A stretch of 64,000 bases of DNA from Aaosphaeria pasadenensis (Eukaryota; Ascomycota; Dothideomycetes; Pleosporales), in contig JAKLMB010000007.1 in the NCBI GenBank assembly GCA_022813625.1, forward strand, positions 434,001 through 498,000, read 5' to 3'. Numbering within the stretch: the stretch's first letter is position 1; the number at the start of each line of letters is the position of its first letter. Position numbers and translations under genes: made by a program. Shown here one piece after another: positions 12,118-23,637 of this stretch. The notes below the pieces were generated by a model. It was not told the origin of the DNA, did not search any database, and saw only the letters and a list, made by a program, of their open reading frames with translations.

Positions 12118-12540
12118 TCACTTCTCGTCGAGAGAACGGACCTCGCAGACACGCTGCAACTCTTGCCTCACGACTTTGGAGCCATCCTTCAAGACCTTAT
12201 CCGGTATTTTCAAATCGACCTCCTCGGTATCAGCGTGTCCATTAACACCATTGACGCCATTGGTAGTCCCATTGGCATCCGCATCATTGCCCCTGAGCTT
12301 CTCCATGACCTTGCTCATCAGCTCATCGACGCTGGTCACCTCGCCGTCGCGCAGCTGCTGGACCATGTATCCCCTAAGCTTGTCGAGCCACCCGGATTGC
12401 TGCAGCTCCTGATTCAGGGTGGATTCGATGTTGCGGATGCCGGTGCCGCAGAGGAGGGCGGAATAGATGTCGTTGCGCAGCTCGGGGGTGAGTTCCTGTT
12501 GGGCTTGCGCCGAGTTGAGCGTCACTCTTCCGTTCGACAT
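12118..12540 (-). CDS. SUS1: SUS1/ENY2 transcription and mRNA-export factor
   Basis: An intronless 140-residue frame. Sus1/ENY2 is a small helical protein shared by the SAGA histone H2B deubiquitinase module and the TREX-2 mRNA-export complex at nuclear pores. The family pattern is visible: an N-terminal helix (ELRNDIYSALL), the region with LNQELQQSGWLDKLRGYM matching the conserved C/SGWxxxL core, then SVDELMSKVM, and a final helix with IPDKVLKDGSKVVRQEL. The protein is longer than yeast Sus1 (96 residues). The excess is an inserted Asn/Gly-rich linker (about residues 85–105, with NGVNG repeats) and a short tail. The frame remains open upstream, but the ATG at 12540 starts right before the conserved part, and the upstream translation is low-complexity Pro/Ser/Thr-rich leader-like sequence. 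Confidence 0.9.
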   Translation of the reverse strand: MSNGRVTLNSAQAQQELTPELRNDIYSALLCGTGIRNIESTLNQELQQSGWLDKLRGYMVQQLRDGEVTSVDELMSKVMEKLRGNDADANGTTNGVNGVNGHADTEEVDLKIPDKVLKDGSKVVRQELQRVCEVRSLDEK

Positions 12541-13151
12541 GGTGTGATGTGGTCGCGGTTCGTGTGTATGTGGATAAGGTAGGTAGGTAGGTATGTTCGC
12601 GTTATGCGCGTGCTCTTGTCGTTCCGGGGTCAAGGCACGGGAGGAATAACGATCGGCGAGCAGGAGAGGTGCGGATTGATGTGTAGATGAATTGGGTTGG
12701 TGAGGTGGTATATTGGATTGTATGGGCGAACGGGTATATCGGGCAGAGACTCTTGCGAAGCTACGTTGGCAGGGATGCTCTTTGGTATGTATGCACAATT
12801 GCCTACAGGCCGATGCGCGCGGTGAGCTTTGTGCGAGTTGTGTATATCTGGCTAGAGTTGTGAAGAGTGACGTCGGAACGAGGAAAGGTTTAATGACCGA
12901 TAGAAGCCGATTCCTGGATTCTTTAGATATGCAATCACTTGTTCGGCTTGTGCTTGTGCTTGTGCTTGGAGCGGCTGCTTGTCTATGGTAAGTGTTAAGG
13001 GAAGGGTAGTTCTCTATAGGTGAGGTTCTGAGGTTGTGCGGCGTGGGGGCTCCGTGCGTCCCTCTCGGACATCCTCGTGATGATTGAAGCATCAAGAACA
13101 ATGAACATGGACACCTCGTGCGCGTGAGATATGTAATTAATGAAATTACTG

Positions 13152-13160
13152 TACGGAGTA
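13152..13160 (+). repeat. TACGGAGTA motif copy 3
   Basis: Exact plus-strand copy between genes, about 610 bp upstream of the SUS1 start. Confidence 0.7.
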
Positions 13161-14616
13161 ATTTGCTTATACAGAAAGAGTCACACGATAAATTATATTA
13201 CTCTCCATTCACCAATGGACTGCTCGGTAGCACCGTTCTGCTGCAAGTTCTCCTTATGCCACGCTGATTCTTCCAAGATTGATCAATCCGGCAGAATGGA
13301 TAGCTTCCCATGCGCCAAGTATGAAATCGATGCCAATTATCGGAAGAAAGAATATTGGAAAGAAAACTATTGGAGTAGAGTGGAGATGCGCGAGGTTGCT
13401 TTTGGAGATCTGACCGGTCAGTAGCGTCTCTAGGGCTAGGCCTACTGTGCCTACGCTATGTGTGTTGATGGATTGAGACCAGTTTTTGCCAGGCAAACGT
13501 CTGCTGGAATGCACAGTAATACTGGATGAACGGTAGATTATGGAGGGGTCGAGATGGGATCTGCACTGCACAGTGGACCGGGGCGCCTCTACGGAGCTGT
13601 GCTCTGTGTTCCAAAACGACCAAAGGATGACAGACTCCTTGGAAGGGAATAATGCTGACCGAGGAATCAGATCGGCTATCCTCGCAGTAGTTCGTCGTTA
13701 CACGGTGAACAGTTAATAGTCACATTCGTACAAGTAGGGCATTAGTTTTACAAGTAGGCTCTCTTTCGGATTTCTAGAGCGGCTAGTTGTTTCGCTAGGT
13801 ACTGAGTTTAACGCCTGATCGAAGTGCCAGCCGCCGGAGCGATGCCTGTATTGGTAGTTTGATGCTCCAAGAATAGGACTACGAAAAACTCAAGATCATT
13901 GGTGGTGGTCGTGGTCGTACTGGTCGCACTGGAGTCTGGAAGACAGCGTTCTATGGACCTGATGTGTATGTGAGTGCGCAAGTTTGTATGTAGTTGGTGG
14001 ATGGGTCCGGTCAATTCGCTCAGTTCCCACTCCTGTAATGTCGATCCCAGCGTCTACAATAAGCAGAGTTAGCCAATGTAATACTCCGCACTGTATGTAG
14101 GTAGCTATGGTACAATACGAGCGGTCAGTTCAGTCTGCAGGATGCACGTCTGCAGGAGGATTGATATTCGGGGCATTCAATCAAGATCCGAGGCTGCTGG
14201 CCACCTGATTAGTTGTCCATCATAATAATGGTCGATATTAATGTCGATACCAAGAGGAGAGTGCAACGAATGACGAGTAATGGACAGACAACAGGGGCGC
14301 ACTGTAACTGTGAGGACGAATGGCGAAAGACATTGCCATCATTCATCGATCGCAATGGAACGTGTGCGCTTTGATTGATTGCAAACTTCCTGATAATGCA
14401 ACCTCAAGTCTTCATCTGTTCCCGCTCCTACATTTCTTGTCCCCTTCTTCAACCCCTGCGTCGCGCAGTCCCCTTTCTGGGGTTGTTGGAGACGATAGGA
14501 GTCGAGTCGTGGACGAATGTTGTGTGGATGACATTGATCCATAGAGCCTGTCGACAGAACACACAATTGTAGCTAGCTAATCTTGAGTCAAATCCAAGTC
14601 TAAGACCAAGTGTGTA

Positions 14617-14625
14617 TACGGAGTA
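14617..14625 (+). repeat. TACGGAGTA motif copy 4
   Basis: Exact plus-strand copy in the gene-poor region before STE50. Confidence 0.7.
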
Positions 14626-14929
14626 AGTCCACGTTTAAAGGCGTCAAAGTGAGGCCACAGCCAGCCATCCATCTATTGTTGGCTGCGGGAGTGCCCACAT
14701 CCGGAGCCGGGGACATACATACACAAGTAGATACTATTCCACATTTGCAAAGACTTGATGCTTTGTCTTGATGTGCTACATATATTTCTGTATTCTCTGT
14801 AATACTCTTCATCTTCAAAGGTTTTTGCTGTGTCTGGCAGTAAGTCTTTTCTAATTACTTGTGGTCTCCCTTGACATAGCCTTGGTAGAGAAAAAGCCAC
14901 AGAGCCTCCAATAGCCGCGTCACTGCAGA

Positions 14930-14938
14930 TACTCCGTA
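14930..14938 (-). repeat. TACGGAGTA motif copy 5
   Basis: Exact minus-strand copy (TACTCCGTA on plus), 305 bp from copy 4 and in opposite orientation. Confidence 0.7.
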
Positions 14939-15722
14939 CATACAGTATTATTGTATTGTTTTCGTCGATATCTCTCTGTGCGAGTATGTACGTATGTAAA
15001 TACGTATGTTGGTCTACGTACATTACACAGTATATCTGCACGTACGGACGGTGCACATTCGAGAAGGAGTGAGTAATTCTATACGCTGTTAGTTACTTGT
15101 AAGACAGATGGACTCCAACCAACGGACACTTCATACATATTACGAATACATACTGTACAAACTCCGACTTTGCCCTGAGGATGCCCATCCATTCATGATC
15201 CATCATCACCATCCTCACACCTCAGTAACTAACTAATTACCTACTTAGGTAGCTAACTAACCTACCCTACCACTACCACTACCACGACCCAACCATCAAC
15301 GGCCACTCACATCGCACAAAGACATTCACTATCATCTGCAGGGCTGCGCGTACTCTTCTTCTATTCCGTACCTACAGTCTTCGACTACACTCGCTATCTA
15401 CTCCTCCATACTCCTTCATCTGTTCCTGTATCCTCCATCCTCCATCCTCTTTTCTTCCCTCTCATCCACCCACCGTCCAAATACATCTGAATCATCACAG
15501 TCCACTAGTCATTCGCTCAACTGTGCTGTGCCATCTCGTTCCATCCCATTATCCTATTTCGATGGCCTGTACCTAGACATACACGCCTCGACTCCTCCTT
15601 GACTTGCCTCGCCTCGCCTCACCACCGCATATCCTACCCAACTGCCTACAACCCACCCACCCTACTCGGTTCCCCAATCTATCTAACCTCCGAGTGTGTT
15701 CGGAAGAAAGAGAGAGAGCGTA

Positions 15723-15746
15723 TGTGTGTGTGTGTGTGTGTGTGTG
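15723..15746 (+). repeat. (TG)12 microsatellite
   Basis: Twelve uninterrupted TG units lie within the pyrimidine-rich presumed STE50 upstream region, and are the only long dinucleotide run in the window. Likely polymorphic in length. Confidence 0.95.
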
Positions 15747-16420
15747 CCTGGTGTTTCCCCACTTCGCAACTTGATACTCAATACAAAGCGCCCGACACCT
15801 CCAGACCCAAGCGTTGACCGGATCCATACCCGCGAAACGAGCCTGTTCAATCTCGCTTCGTCTCAGCAGGGTCCTGGATTCACAACGCCCACGCCTAGGT
15901 CCCAATAGGTAGGAGTGTGGTAATTAGGTATTAGAGGCTCACGCCTGTACAGTATACACTGTACAGTATACAGTACTTGTACAATACGCCTAAGCCTACG
16001 CTCATACCCATACCAATACCATACCCACCGCAACGCACCGCACCGCAGCGCTGCCGGATGCCAGGGCCACGTCCGACCCGCTGCGCCTGGCACCACCATT
16101 ACCATTACCCATCCTTCCCAAGTTCCCACCACCCACCGTCGAGTGTCGACACAGGTACCCTACCGTTCCTACCGTTGCTGTACCTGGAACACATCTGTCG
16201 ACCGACCCTCTACCTACTGTGTACTGAGTCTCACTGACTGATAACCTCTAATAAACCTCCCCTCCTCCCCCAGAGCTGTCCTTGACGCCTTGGCGCCCCC
16301 CGAACCTCATTCTGCCCACATCCACACGACCAACACGCGCCGACCGGCGACGTCACCTGCCAGCTTCTCTCTTCTTCTCTTCCTCCTTATCCTCTGCCTC
16401 CGCTCTTCCTCCTCCACGAT

Positions 16421-18106
16421 ATGGCAACTTACCGCACCCCTCGAGACTACAGCGAGGACTACGAAGGCGACGACGAGCACGAGCGCGACCTCATGAGCCC
16501 AACCCTACCCTCTGAGGTCGGCTACGACGGCGAAACTACAGACGACGAGGTTGCAAGCGCCGAGCATACTCCCACTACGTTCACACATTCGAGAGATGGC
16601 AGGGGCAGCCCTCACGATTTGATCACGGAATGGGATGAGAGGGATACGGCGGACTTCATCGCAGAACTGGGCTTGGAGAAACATGCACAGCCTTTCATAG
16701 GTACGAGTGGTTTGGATTCTGGCATCTATCGCCTAGCGCTAATAAGTCGTTCCAGAGCATGGCATAACAGGCGACGTCCTCATCGAGCTGCAGCATGCAG
16801 AACTCAAGGAACTGGGCATCAGCAGTGTAGGGCACCGACTCACCGTCCTGAAAGCCGTCTATGAGATAAAGGTTAAGCAAAACCTTCCCATAGAACCTGA
16901 TCACTATGTGCCACTGTGTAAGTGCCCAAAGAAACTTGGCCTCCCCGCCGCCTAAGTCTCGCAAGCTGACCCCTTGCCTTAGCCGCCGACGCAACAGCGC
17001 AAGAAGCACCACCCTCCCAAGATGACTTCGCCAAAGTGATCAAAGTCGTCCAAGCTCGCGACGAGCGAATACAGGTGACCGAGTCCGAGCTCAGGCATCT
17101 CAAGGATGACCTCACCCGCGTCATGGAAGATAACAGGCGTCTACGGGAAGAACTGCTATCTGTGGTACGGATGGTGAAAGAGAGCCACCAGCCTCTGCCG
17201 ACACCACACGAGCATGTTACTTCGCCGCCGGTGGAGCAAGCGCGGACAGGAAGCAGCTTGTCTCGTAAGTTTTCCACTAAGAAGCTTTTCCTTGGATCAG
17301 CGCCCAAGAACCCTTCTCCCACGATCCATGAGGGTCGGACGCTGGTCGATAATACTTCTCTCGATCCTTCAGCAGCCGCTCTGGCAGCGTCCTCACACCT
17401 CACAGCTTCGATGAGCGGTGGCCCTCAGCTGTCGCCCTCGCAACCCCCGCAACCATCTCCCACGTCCCCCGCGTACGCTCAGAACCAAAGCCGGCAATAC
17501 AACCCGCGCAACGGCCATGACTACGAAACTAATACCTGGGCTACCGACAACACGGCTGCCTCGGAACGGTCCCGCGACCAACGCAACACACCCGCTCCTC
17601 TGTCATCTCGTCAACCTCTACGAAACACCGCACAATCAGCTTCGACGCCTGATGATCCGCCATTATCAGGCGGCTCGACCCTAAATTCTTCCAGCCTCCA
17701 AAACCCGCCACTGTCTGCAAACTCCAATCAACAAAGCACACCGAATCCCCAGGTCGAGATATTCAAATCTTTCCGTGTGTCGATCGACGATCCCTGCCAC
17801 AAGGTCCTTCCTGTCGCACTCAAGAAATACAACATTACAGCAGATTGGCGACAATACGCTCTTTACATTGTCCACGGTGATCAAGAGCGCTGTCTAGGTC
17901 TGAATGAACGACCCCTCATACTTTTCAAGCAATTGGACAAAGAAGGCCGAAAGCCCATGTTCATGCTCCGGAAACACGCTGCCCCAGCAGAAGGACACGT
18001 CAGTACCGTTGGTGGCAACGACATCAGAAGTGTAGCACCGAGCCCAGGCGGATTTGGCTGGGACAGCCAGAGCAGAGGAGTCCAATTACCTGGTGGTGTA
18101 CTTTGA
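16421..18106 (+). CDS. STE50: STE50-type SAM–RA adaptor of MAPK signalling
   Basis: Three exons: 16421–16700, 16756–16917 and 16983–18106, giving 521 residues. The N-terminus is acidic and probably disordered. A SAM domain spans about residues 66–132 (WDERDTADFIAELGL … HGITGDVLIEL … ELGISSVGHRLTVLKAV), with intron 1 inside it. A coiled-coil segment follows near 155–200, then a Ser/Pro/Asn-rich linker. A Ras-association domain spans about 405–479 (VEIFKSFRVSIDDPCHKVL … ADWRQYALYIVHGDQERCL … LDKEGRKPMFMLRKH). This architecture is that of Ste50, which tethers Cdc42/Ras and the MAPKK kinase Ste11 through SAM–SAM pairing and acts in pheromone, osmostress and filamentation pathways; in plant-pathogenic fungi it is needed for infection structures. 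Splice phases 1, 1 and 0 close correctly. Confidence 0.93.
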
Positions 18107-21100
18107 GCGTAGTCACAGCGACAACGATCGCTGAACGGAAGGACGCCCGGATTGTAGAGCAATCCATACCGATCTCCCTGCTTCGGACAATGCCTTTTAA
18201 ATTTCATGTGGCTATTTGCATGCAAATATACACTGGTTCCAGAATCCTGTGGTTCCAGATCCGACTTCACATGTGAGAAGTACATGGAAGGCTGAGGTCG
18301 ACTTACGAACTGCGGAATTGACGAATAAAAATCTTGAATCGTACTCCAAGCACGACTGAACATAGCGATCAGCTGGTCGGAGCAGAACAGATCTGCCTCC
18401 GATCCACAGTTTAACAACCTTTTCACGCGAATGTGCGGCATTTATCCGGTGTTGGTGGTTCAAAACAGGGAATCACATCATGTTCATGTTTTTTATGTCC
18501 GACCTTTTTATTCGTTATACTCATTACCATTCGAACGACCGACCACCACGATCAGCGGCCTTTTTCATTTCTTACTTTAAATCTTCTTTCGGCCATAGTC
18601 AGCCTTTTCTTATTGTTGTTGGATTGTTCTAAAATGGAAAGAGGAGGTTTCGTTCTAGCCTGGCTTGCAGCGTTTCTACTGAAGATTACTGGTGTACGCA
18701 TTTTGTGAAAGGGGAAATTCGAACAGATCACAAGGGATTGCCAGAGCCATATAGGGGTTCCACCAATGTTGTTGTCCATACTACTTCCGTATGAAAGCGA
18801 GAACCACGAAAGAGGGACGCTACAGATCCGGAACCTTTTCTGTTCAAGAAGATATGTACGGCTGGCAAGAGGAGCAAAACGCATGTTGTTTTGTTGTATT
18901 CTCTCTCAACTTCTCTCGAACCATTCAAGAAAGCTAGCTTAGAGACTTTTAGGATTAGGGGAAGAAACGGAAAGACAAACTATGAATTATTATTGTACTA
19001 CCATGACCCAAATGGCCGCGAAGATCACATTGCAAAGACCAGTCCGAATTCAATGCCAACGCAAAACAACTTACGACACAAGCAACTACCATCTTACGGG
19101 AGTACAACAACACGCATAACGATTAGCTCATCAACACGTCTCATGAACCCATCCACATAACGTATCCCTAATTCAGCATTCGAAAACCACGAAATCGAAC
19201 GTTCTACTTACTAACAACTTTACCCGATAACACCCAGAACCCCCCATTATTCAGCCTGTTCTACGAATGAAGCATGGTACGAGTCGAGCGGTGGAGGGAA
19301 TGGGTATTCTGACACAGCTACAGTCACAGTTGCATGGAAACAACCGGGCGATCGAATCATCGAACGAACGGTTCGAAGCAATGGTCGGGCGACCGAAGAG
19401 GATACTCGAAACGACTTTGTTAATTTGGAAGCTTGGAGGGAGAAGATGTAGAGCTGTTGCTATATTATTATTGTTTGGATATATTGTTTATCAGATATTT
19501 CTTCCTACGTAGACAACACGAATCAGTTCCTATTATTATCATTTATGTATGCTTGCTACCTCATGAACCCAAAAACGGCATCAAGTGCTATCCCACAACT
19601 CGACTTCCTGTCACGAACGCATGAAAAAGTGCTAGATACCCACCACCATCGACATCTCCCCCCTCGAAGATCGCACGTTCATCCGCGACAATCAATCGTC
19701 AAAAATAGAATCAAGCTTTCCCCTCCCCCCACCCTCCCCTTCCCCTCTACATCCATCCCCACCACTTCCTAACACGACCCCCGTTCGTCTCCTCGTTCGT
19801 GGACGAATGAAGGTGAACAATAGCGCGGCGCACCGTTTTGGGACATTTGGGAACTACGGATCTGGGAAGGGGGGATTTCCATTTTTGGGAAAGAGGGGGT
19901 GAGGGGGTTCGTTTGGGATGGGTTGTGAAACGTTGGTGTGTGTGGTTTTGGTGTAGCTTGGGATGGGTTCAGCCGGTTTGGGGTTCTTGTCTGGTTTTTT
20001 TGGGTGTGTTTTAGGGGTTTGAGGGTTGTGTGGTATGGGCGAGGTTATTTGTGGGGTTTGGGGTTTGGTTGGGTGTTTTGTGGTTGTGGTGGTGGTGATG
20101 GTGATGATGGTCGTGGGTTCGTGGTGTCTATTTTTGGACTATGAAGGTTTATTCTCTGGAAAGGCGGGTTTTGATACTTGTAAACTCATGGACCATTAGG
20201 AGGGAATCGTTTGAAGAGTATTGCTTTCCGGTGCTGTTTTAAGATAGTTCGGCTGGAGTCTTCGTCTTTGTCTTTGGAAGCATATGGGGCTATGTATGTA
20301 CGCCATCTTAGCTGCTGTGACCGTGAAACTTTTGGTATGGGGGTAAAGTCAATCTAAAGATCTACTGTAGGAAATAATTATATCATCGATCGGCTCAAGT
20401 GTATGTCTGACAACGTGCAATGGAAAATATTACACTGGCCTCTGAGGACGGGACAATGTTAACGTCCTCCTAATGGAATATTATCCACCTAGGTAAAATG
20501 GCAATAGCCACTACAGAACATGTCGGCCAAGTATGGTGTGCGTAGAGCCTCGGTAAACCCCCATTAGCTTTGACGATATATGATGCTACCGAACGGTGTG
20601 CTACGATAGTCCTTAAGATTGCCATTTCATTGTGTCTTGAAGATGTCCATGGTTACAATCAATGGTTTGCGATGCACTTGGTGTTCGTGATACAAGATCA
20701 ATCATAATGTTCTCAGACTAGCAGAATGGGTTGAACATCAGGAAACATCACAAATACTAGTCGTCTTCAAATGTTGCTTACGGTCCATACCATCAAAGAC
20801 CTTGACAATAAGAGATGCAAGGTACGAGGTACAAGTACAGAACTTGCGGGGTAGATGAATATGACAACATCGAATCCCTGCATCACACAGCCCCGGATTT
20901 GGGTGTTGATCGGGTAAGGCTTGGACTCAAATCGACAAGACATCTTAATCTATTCGGGCCGCGATCTTGACAACGCCGGCGGTGAGATTCTACATCTGCT
21001 GAGAGTGGATTCTACACCGAGCGAATCGCAGAGTTTGAGAGCGAGCTTACCCTTTTGAAGGAATCTCAGCGAGACTGTCCAAGGTGGTTATGCCTCTAAG

Positions 21101-21365
21101 ATGTAGCAGGTGGTGGATACATGTATGCGTTCAAACCGATCAAGTTAGATATATCCGCTCCGAAGATGAGGAGAGATGAGTTGTATATCATTTGGCGCGG
21201 CAATGTGAACAGAATGAGAATGATTGCCATGATCAAGGGCGGACGCTATTTAGATATCAAAGTATTTCTAGGCCTCAATGTCCATATTCTAACCATTGGT
21301 CACCATCGCGAATTACACCTCTCATTCTTATCGTTTGTCCAAGCCGTATATATACAGTCTACAAA
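18107..21365. other. 3.3-kb gene-poor region
   Basis: No convincing gene. The first several hundred bases are the STE50 3' flank. A strongly strand-asymmetric G/T-rich tract (19850–20140) is treated separately as a finding. The part from 20150 to 21300 has balanced composition and many stops in all frames. I see no transposon ends or coding remnants that I can name. Confidence 0.55.
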
Positions 21366-21921
21366 ATGCAATTGACTACTATCACACTTACGGCTTTTCT
21401 TGCCGTGGCAGCTCTTGCAACTCCTCTCGTTGAGAAGCGTGCAGTCACTTGCCTCAAGGTGGGCTCCACAGCAACAGCAACATGGACGAATTCTGCCGGA
21501 AAAACATGTCGTTGGACCGGCACGGTGGGAAGTAATTTTGGTACCAACAGCGTCAATGGCGGAGAGTACGTTCAACATCTTATTTCCCTTTCATGATCAA
21601 TGATCTGACCGTGTCTACAGCTACAGTTGTAACGGCCGCTGCGGTGCCGGATGCTCAGGATCGGCGGTGGGCAATGCGTATACGCAGGACTGCTTCTCGC
21701 ATGATATTTGCTCGTGGTTCAATAATGCCAGTGGCGGAGCGAGGTAAGGTTTGAAAAGTGGCTGAAGATGGCACTGCTGACGTGAAGGTAGTGATGCAAA
21801 TTGTGGCGCCGCATACAACGCTGCTGTTGATGATACACTGCTTGGAAGTGTGAATGGGTGTGGGCAGACGAATCCGAGCAATGCGGCAGCAAGGCCTGGG
21901 AACAGTCCAGTGTGCTCTTAA
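21366..21921 (+). CDS. Small secreted cysteine-rich protein with phospholipase A2-like motif
   Basis: Three exons: 21366–21565, 21621–21743 and 21792–21921, giving 150 residues. The N-terminus is a clear signal peptide (LTAFLAVAALATP), followed by a Kex2-type KR site (PLVEKR) ahead of the mature chain. The mature part has ten cysteines. It contains CNGRCGAGC (about 70–78), resembling the Gly/Cys-rich calcium loop of secreted phospholipase A2, and then CFSHDIC (91–97), which matches the spacing of the PLA2 catalytic signature H-D-x-C. An aromatic/Asn-rich stretch and further cysteines follow. The product is therefore probably extracellular and may have a PLA2-like fold; whether it hydrolyses phospholipid cannot be told. 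It stands alone in a gene-poor area, like many small secreted proteins of plant-associated fungi. All introns are short (55 and 48 nt) with GT–AG ends. Confidence 0.75.
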
Positions 21922-22152
21922 ATGGGTCCAGGCCACGGTTTGTTAGCTGACTCGGGGGCCAACGACATCGTATGACAATACTCCATGGGTGTCTAAGGAT
22001 GGTTGTATAACTGCAGGTCCATATTATACTACAGTTGGCCTGGCCAGTCGATGGAGGTACTCCAAGCGAAGTACATAATGTACATATATAGTTACATGAC
22101 TCTGTTATTTATATCATGTTCGAGCCCTTTAAAATTCTTGTTTCGAGTGAAT

Positions 22153-23273
22153 TCATTTCTTTTCGTTTTCAGATGGCTTCGACTTCTCCAATTCCTTCTG
22201 TTGCTTTCTGAGCTCTTCGATCTTATCATCAAGTAATGCGATCTCTGCCTCGACACTGAGAACCTTCTCATTCATCATCTCCAGATATTCTTCGTCACTC
22301 AGCACCTTCATTGGGCTCCATTTACTCTTCGCTGCCCGCTGAAACCAAGTTCCCTTCTCCTTGGCTCCCTCTTCCGTGACAACCTCTTTCTGAACCTGCT
22401 CGGTATTTTTTTGATCCAGAAAGTCATATGCATGTTGGCCCCCGAAGCCGAATATAGTAAACATGATAGTTCCCGGAATGATGTTTCGAGGTCCCCGGAA
22501 GAGCGCTCCTAGGACAGCACCTGTGACTCCGCCAGAGATGGTACTGGCACGGAGTCTATCTGAGTGGGAAGGAGAGAGATCAGTACGTGTTAGGATCGGT
22601 GCGCCTCGTGTGGAATTCCACCAATTCTGAAGGCCGACATGGTTGAGCACAGAGGTCCTGACGGCCCAGAAGGTGGTTCCTAGGGCAAACCATTGGATGC
22701 CCGAGACAAGGGAGAAAAGGATAGGAGTTGATGTACGTAGAGTACCAGTGAAGGCACCTATCACAAAACCAGGAATTGCTGGGTCCGTTAGTATAGGAAA
22801 TACTGGTTAATCGAAAGTAATATAGGAGCGGGAATAGACATGAGTACAGAAGATTCAATGGACTGGATCAGTTAACGGAAAAACTCATGCTTGAGTATCA
22901 ATAGTCAAGCAACAAGTATTTCCGTCAAGTTAAAGACAGCCGAGAGACGTAAATCGTCCTAGGGGGCTCATGGTTATGGCAGCCATCCCAAATAGGAGAT
23001 GTGCGTGAATAGCCGCATCCACGTGATATGTCTTGGCGTATAATGAAAATTCGTTCACCAGGATTGTTAAGTCCGCCGGTGTAGAATGTATGAGACGGGC
23101 AGCCAGAGCAATGGAAAATCTGAGAAGGACGAGGGACGGAAATATGAACATAGTGGAAACAGGCTGAAACAAAGGGGTCACTTACAGGCTGCTCCTCCGA
23201 TCTGGACAGCTTGCTGGGCGACATGGCTGGGATATGTGACCTGATTACGGTCCAATCTTCCCACAGTTGTCAT
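22153..23273 (-). CDS. Tim17/Tim22/Tim23-family membrane protein
   Basis: Two exons on the minus strand are proposed: 23273–23186 and 22778–22153, giving 237 residues. The donor is GTAAGT and the acceptor follows a perfect TACTAAC branch site. Joining restores a Gly/Ala-rich segment (VQIGGAA to IPGFVIGAFTG). The core has small-residue transmembrane helices: IGAFTGTLRTSTP, then GIQWFALGTTFWAVR, then ISGGVTGAVLGALFRGPRNIIPGTIMF. This GxxxG-rich pattern with a PRNIIPG-type turn is typical of fungal Tim17/22/23/Pmp24-type proteins, which usually lie in mitochondrial or peroxisomal membranes. A C-terminal coiled coil (about 190–237; VLSVEAEIALLDDKIEELRKQ) is soluble. It does not look like canonical Tim17, Tim22 or Tim23, so a specific name is not given. 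The intron (407 nt) is unusually long for this window and contains an open frame of its own. Confidence 0.7.
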
Positions 23274-23637
23274 CGCATTTAAGTGTTGGTGACGGGATAC
23301 TGCCACAATATAATGTAGCGGGATAGTATCGTGGAATTGATAAATTGATGTACTCCAGGGCTCTCAAACTGCGCCCTACAAATCTTCGAACGGTAAGCGG
23401 AGATATTCTGCTTAGTCATTCATGGCGGGCCACTACTCGTTAACGAACTTCACCTGGGCACGGCCACTTTTTCTCTCCACGGCAGGAGGTCAACGTTTGA
23501 CCACACCACATACCTAACGCTACACGAGCACTTACACAAGGTCAAATTTGTGGGAGCATATCTAGCTCTCAGTATATCCTCAGGCAGCGCGCAGTACTCT
23601 ACCGCGCGTTGACTGCGTCTAGCAATCATGGGTATGC
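23274..23637. promoter_or_regulatory. Divergent intergenic region (Tim-family gene / TIF3)
   Basis: About 364 bp separate the start codons of the minus-strand Tim-family gene and the plus-strand TIF3 gene, so both promoters must lie here. I see no clear TATA box. A translation factor and a mitochondrial-type protein sharing a promoter is plausible for growth-related co-regulation, but this is inference. Confidence 0.45.

Larger units (their letters stand above)
12541..16420. other. 3.9-kb gene-poor region
   Basis: I find no convincing gene. The stretch next to SUS1 carries four TAGG units (12577–12594), part of its likely leader. Three exact TACGGAGTA copies lie here (13152, 14617, 14930). 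From about 15180 to 16420 the plus strand becomes strongly pyrimidine-rich, which suits a promoter and long leader of STE50. A (TG)12 microsatellite lies at 15723–15746. The 12-bp palindrome ACCTACTTAGGT is at 15239–15250. Confidence 0.55.

Noticed and set aside
15599..15908. Overlapping plus- and minus-strand frames around the TG microsatellite
   Set aside because: Generated by the dinucleotide repeat (VCVCVC-type translation).
22580..22858. Minus-strand 92-codon frame overlapping the Tim-family exon
   Set aside because: Out-of-frame translation of the same exon; the other frame has the family helices.
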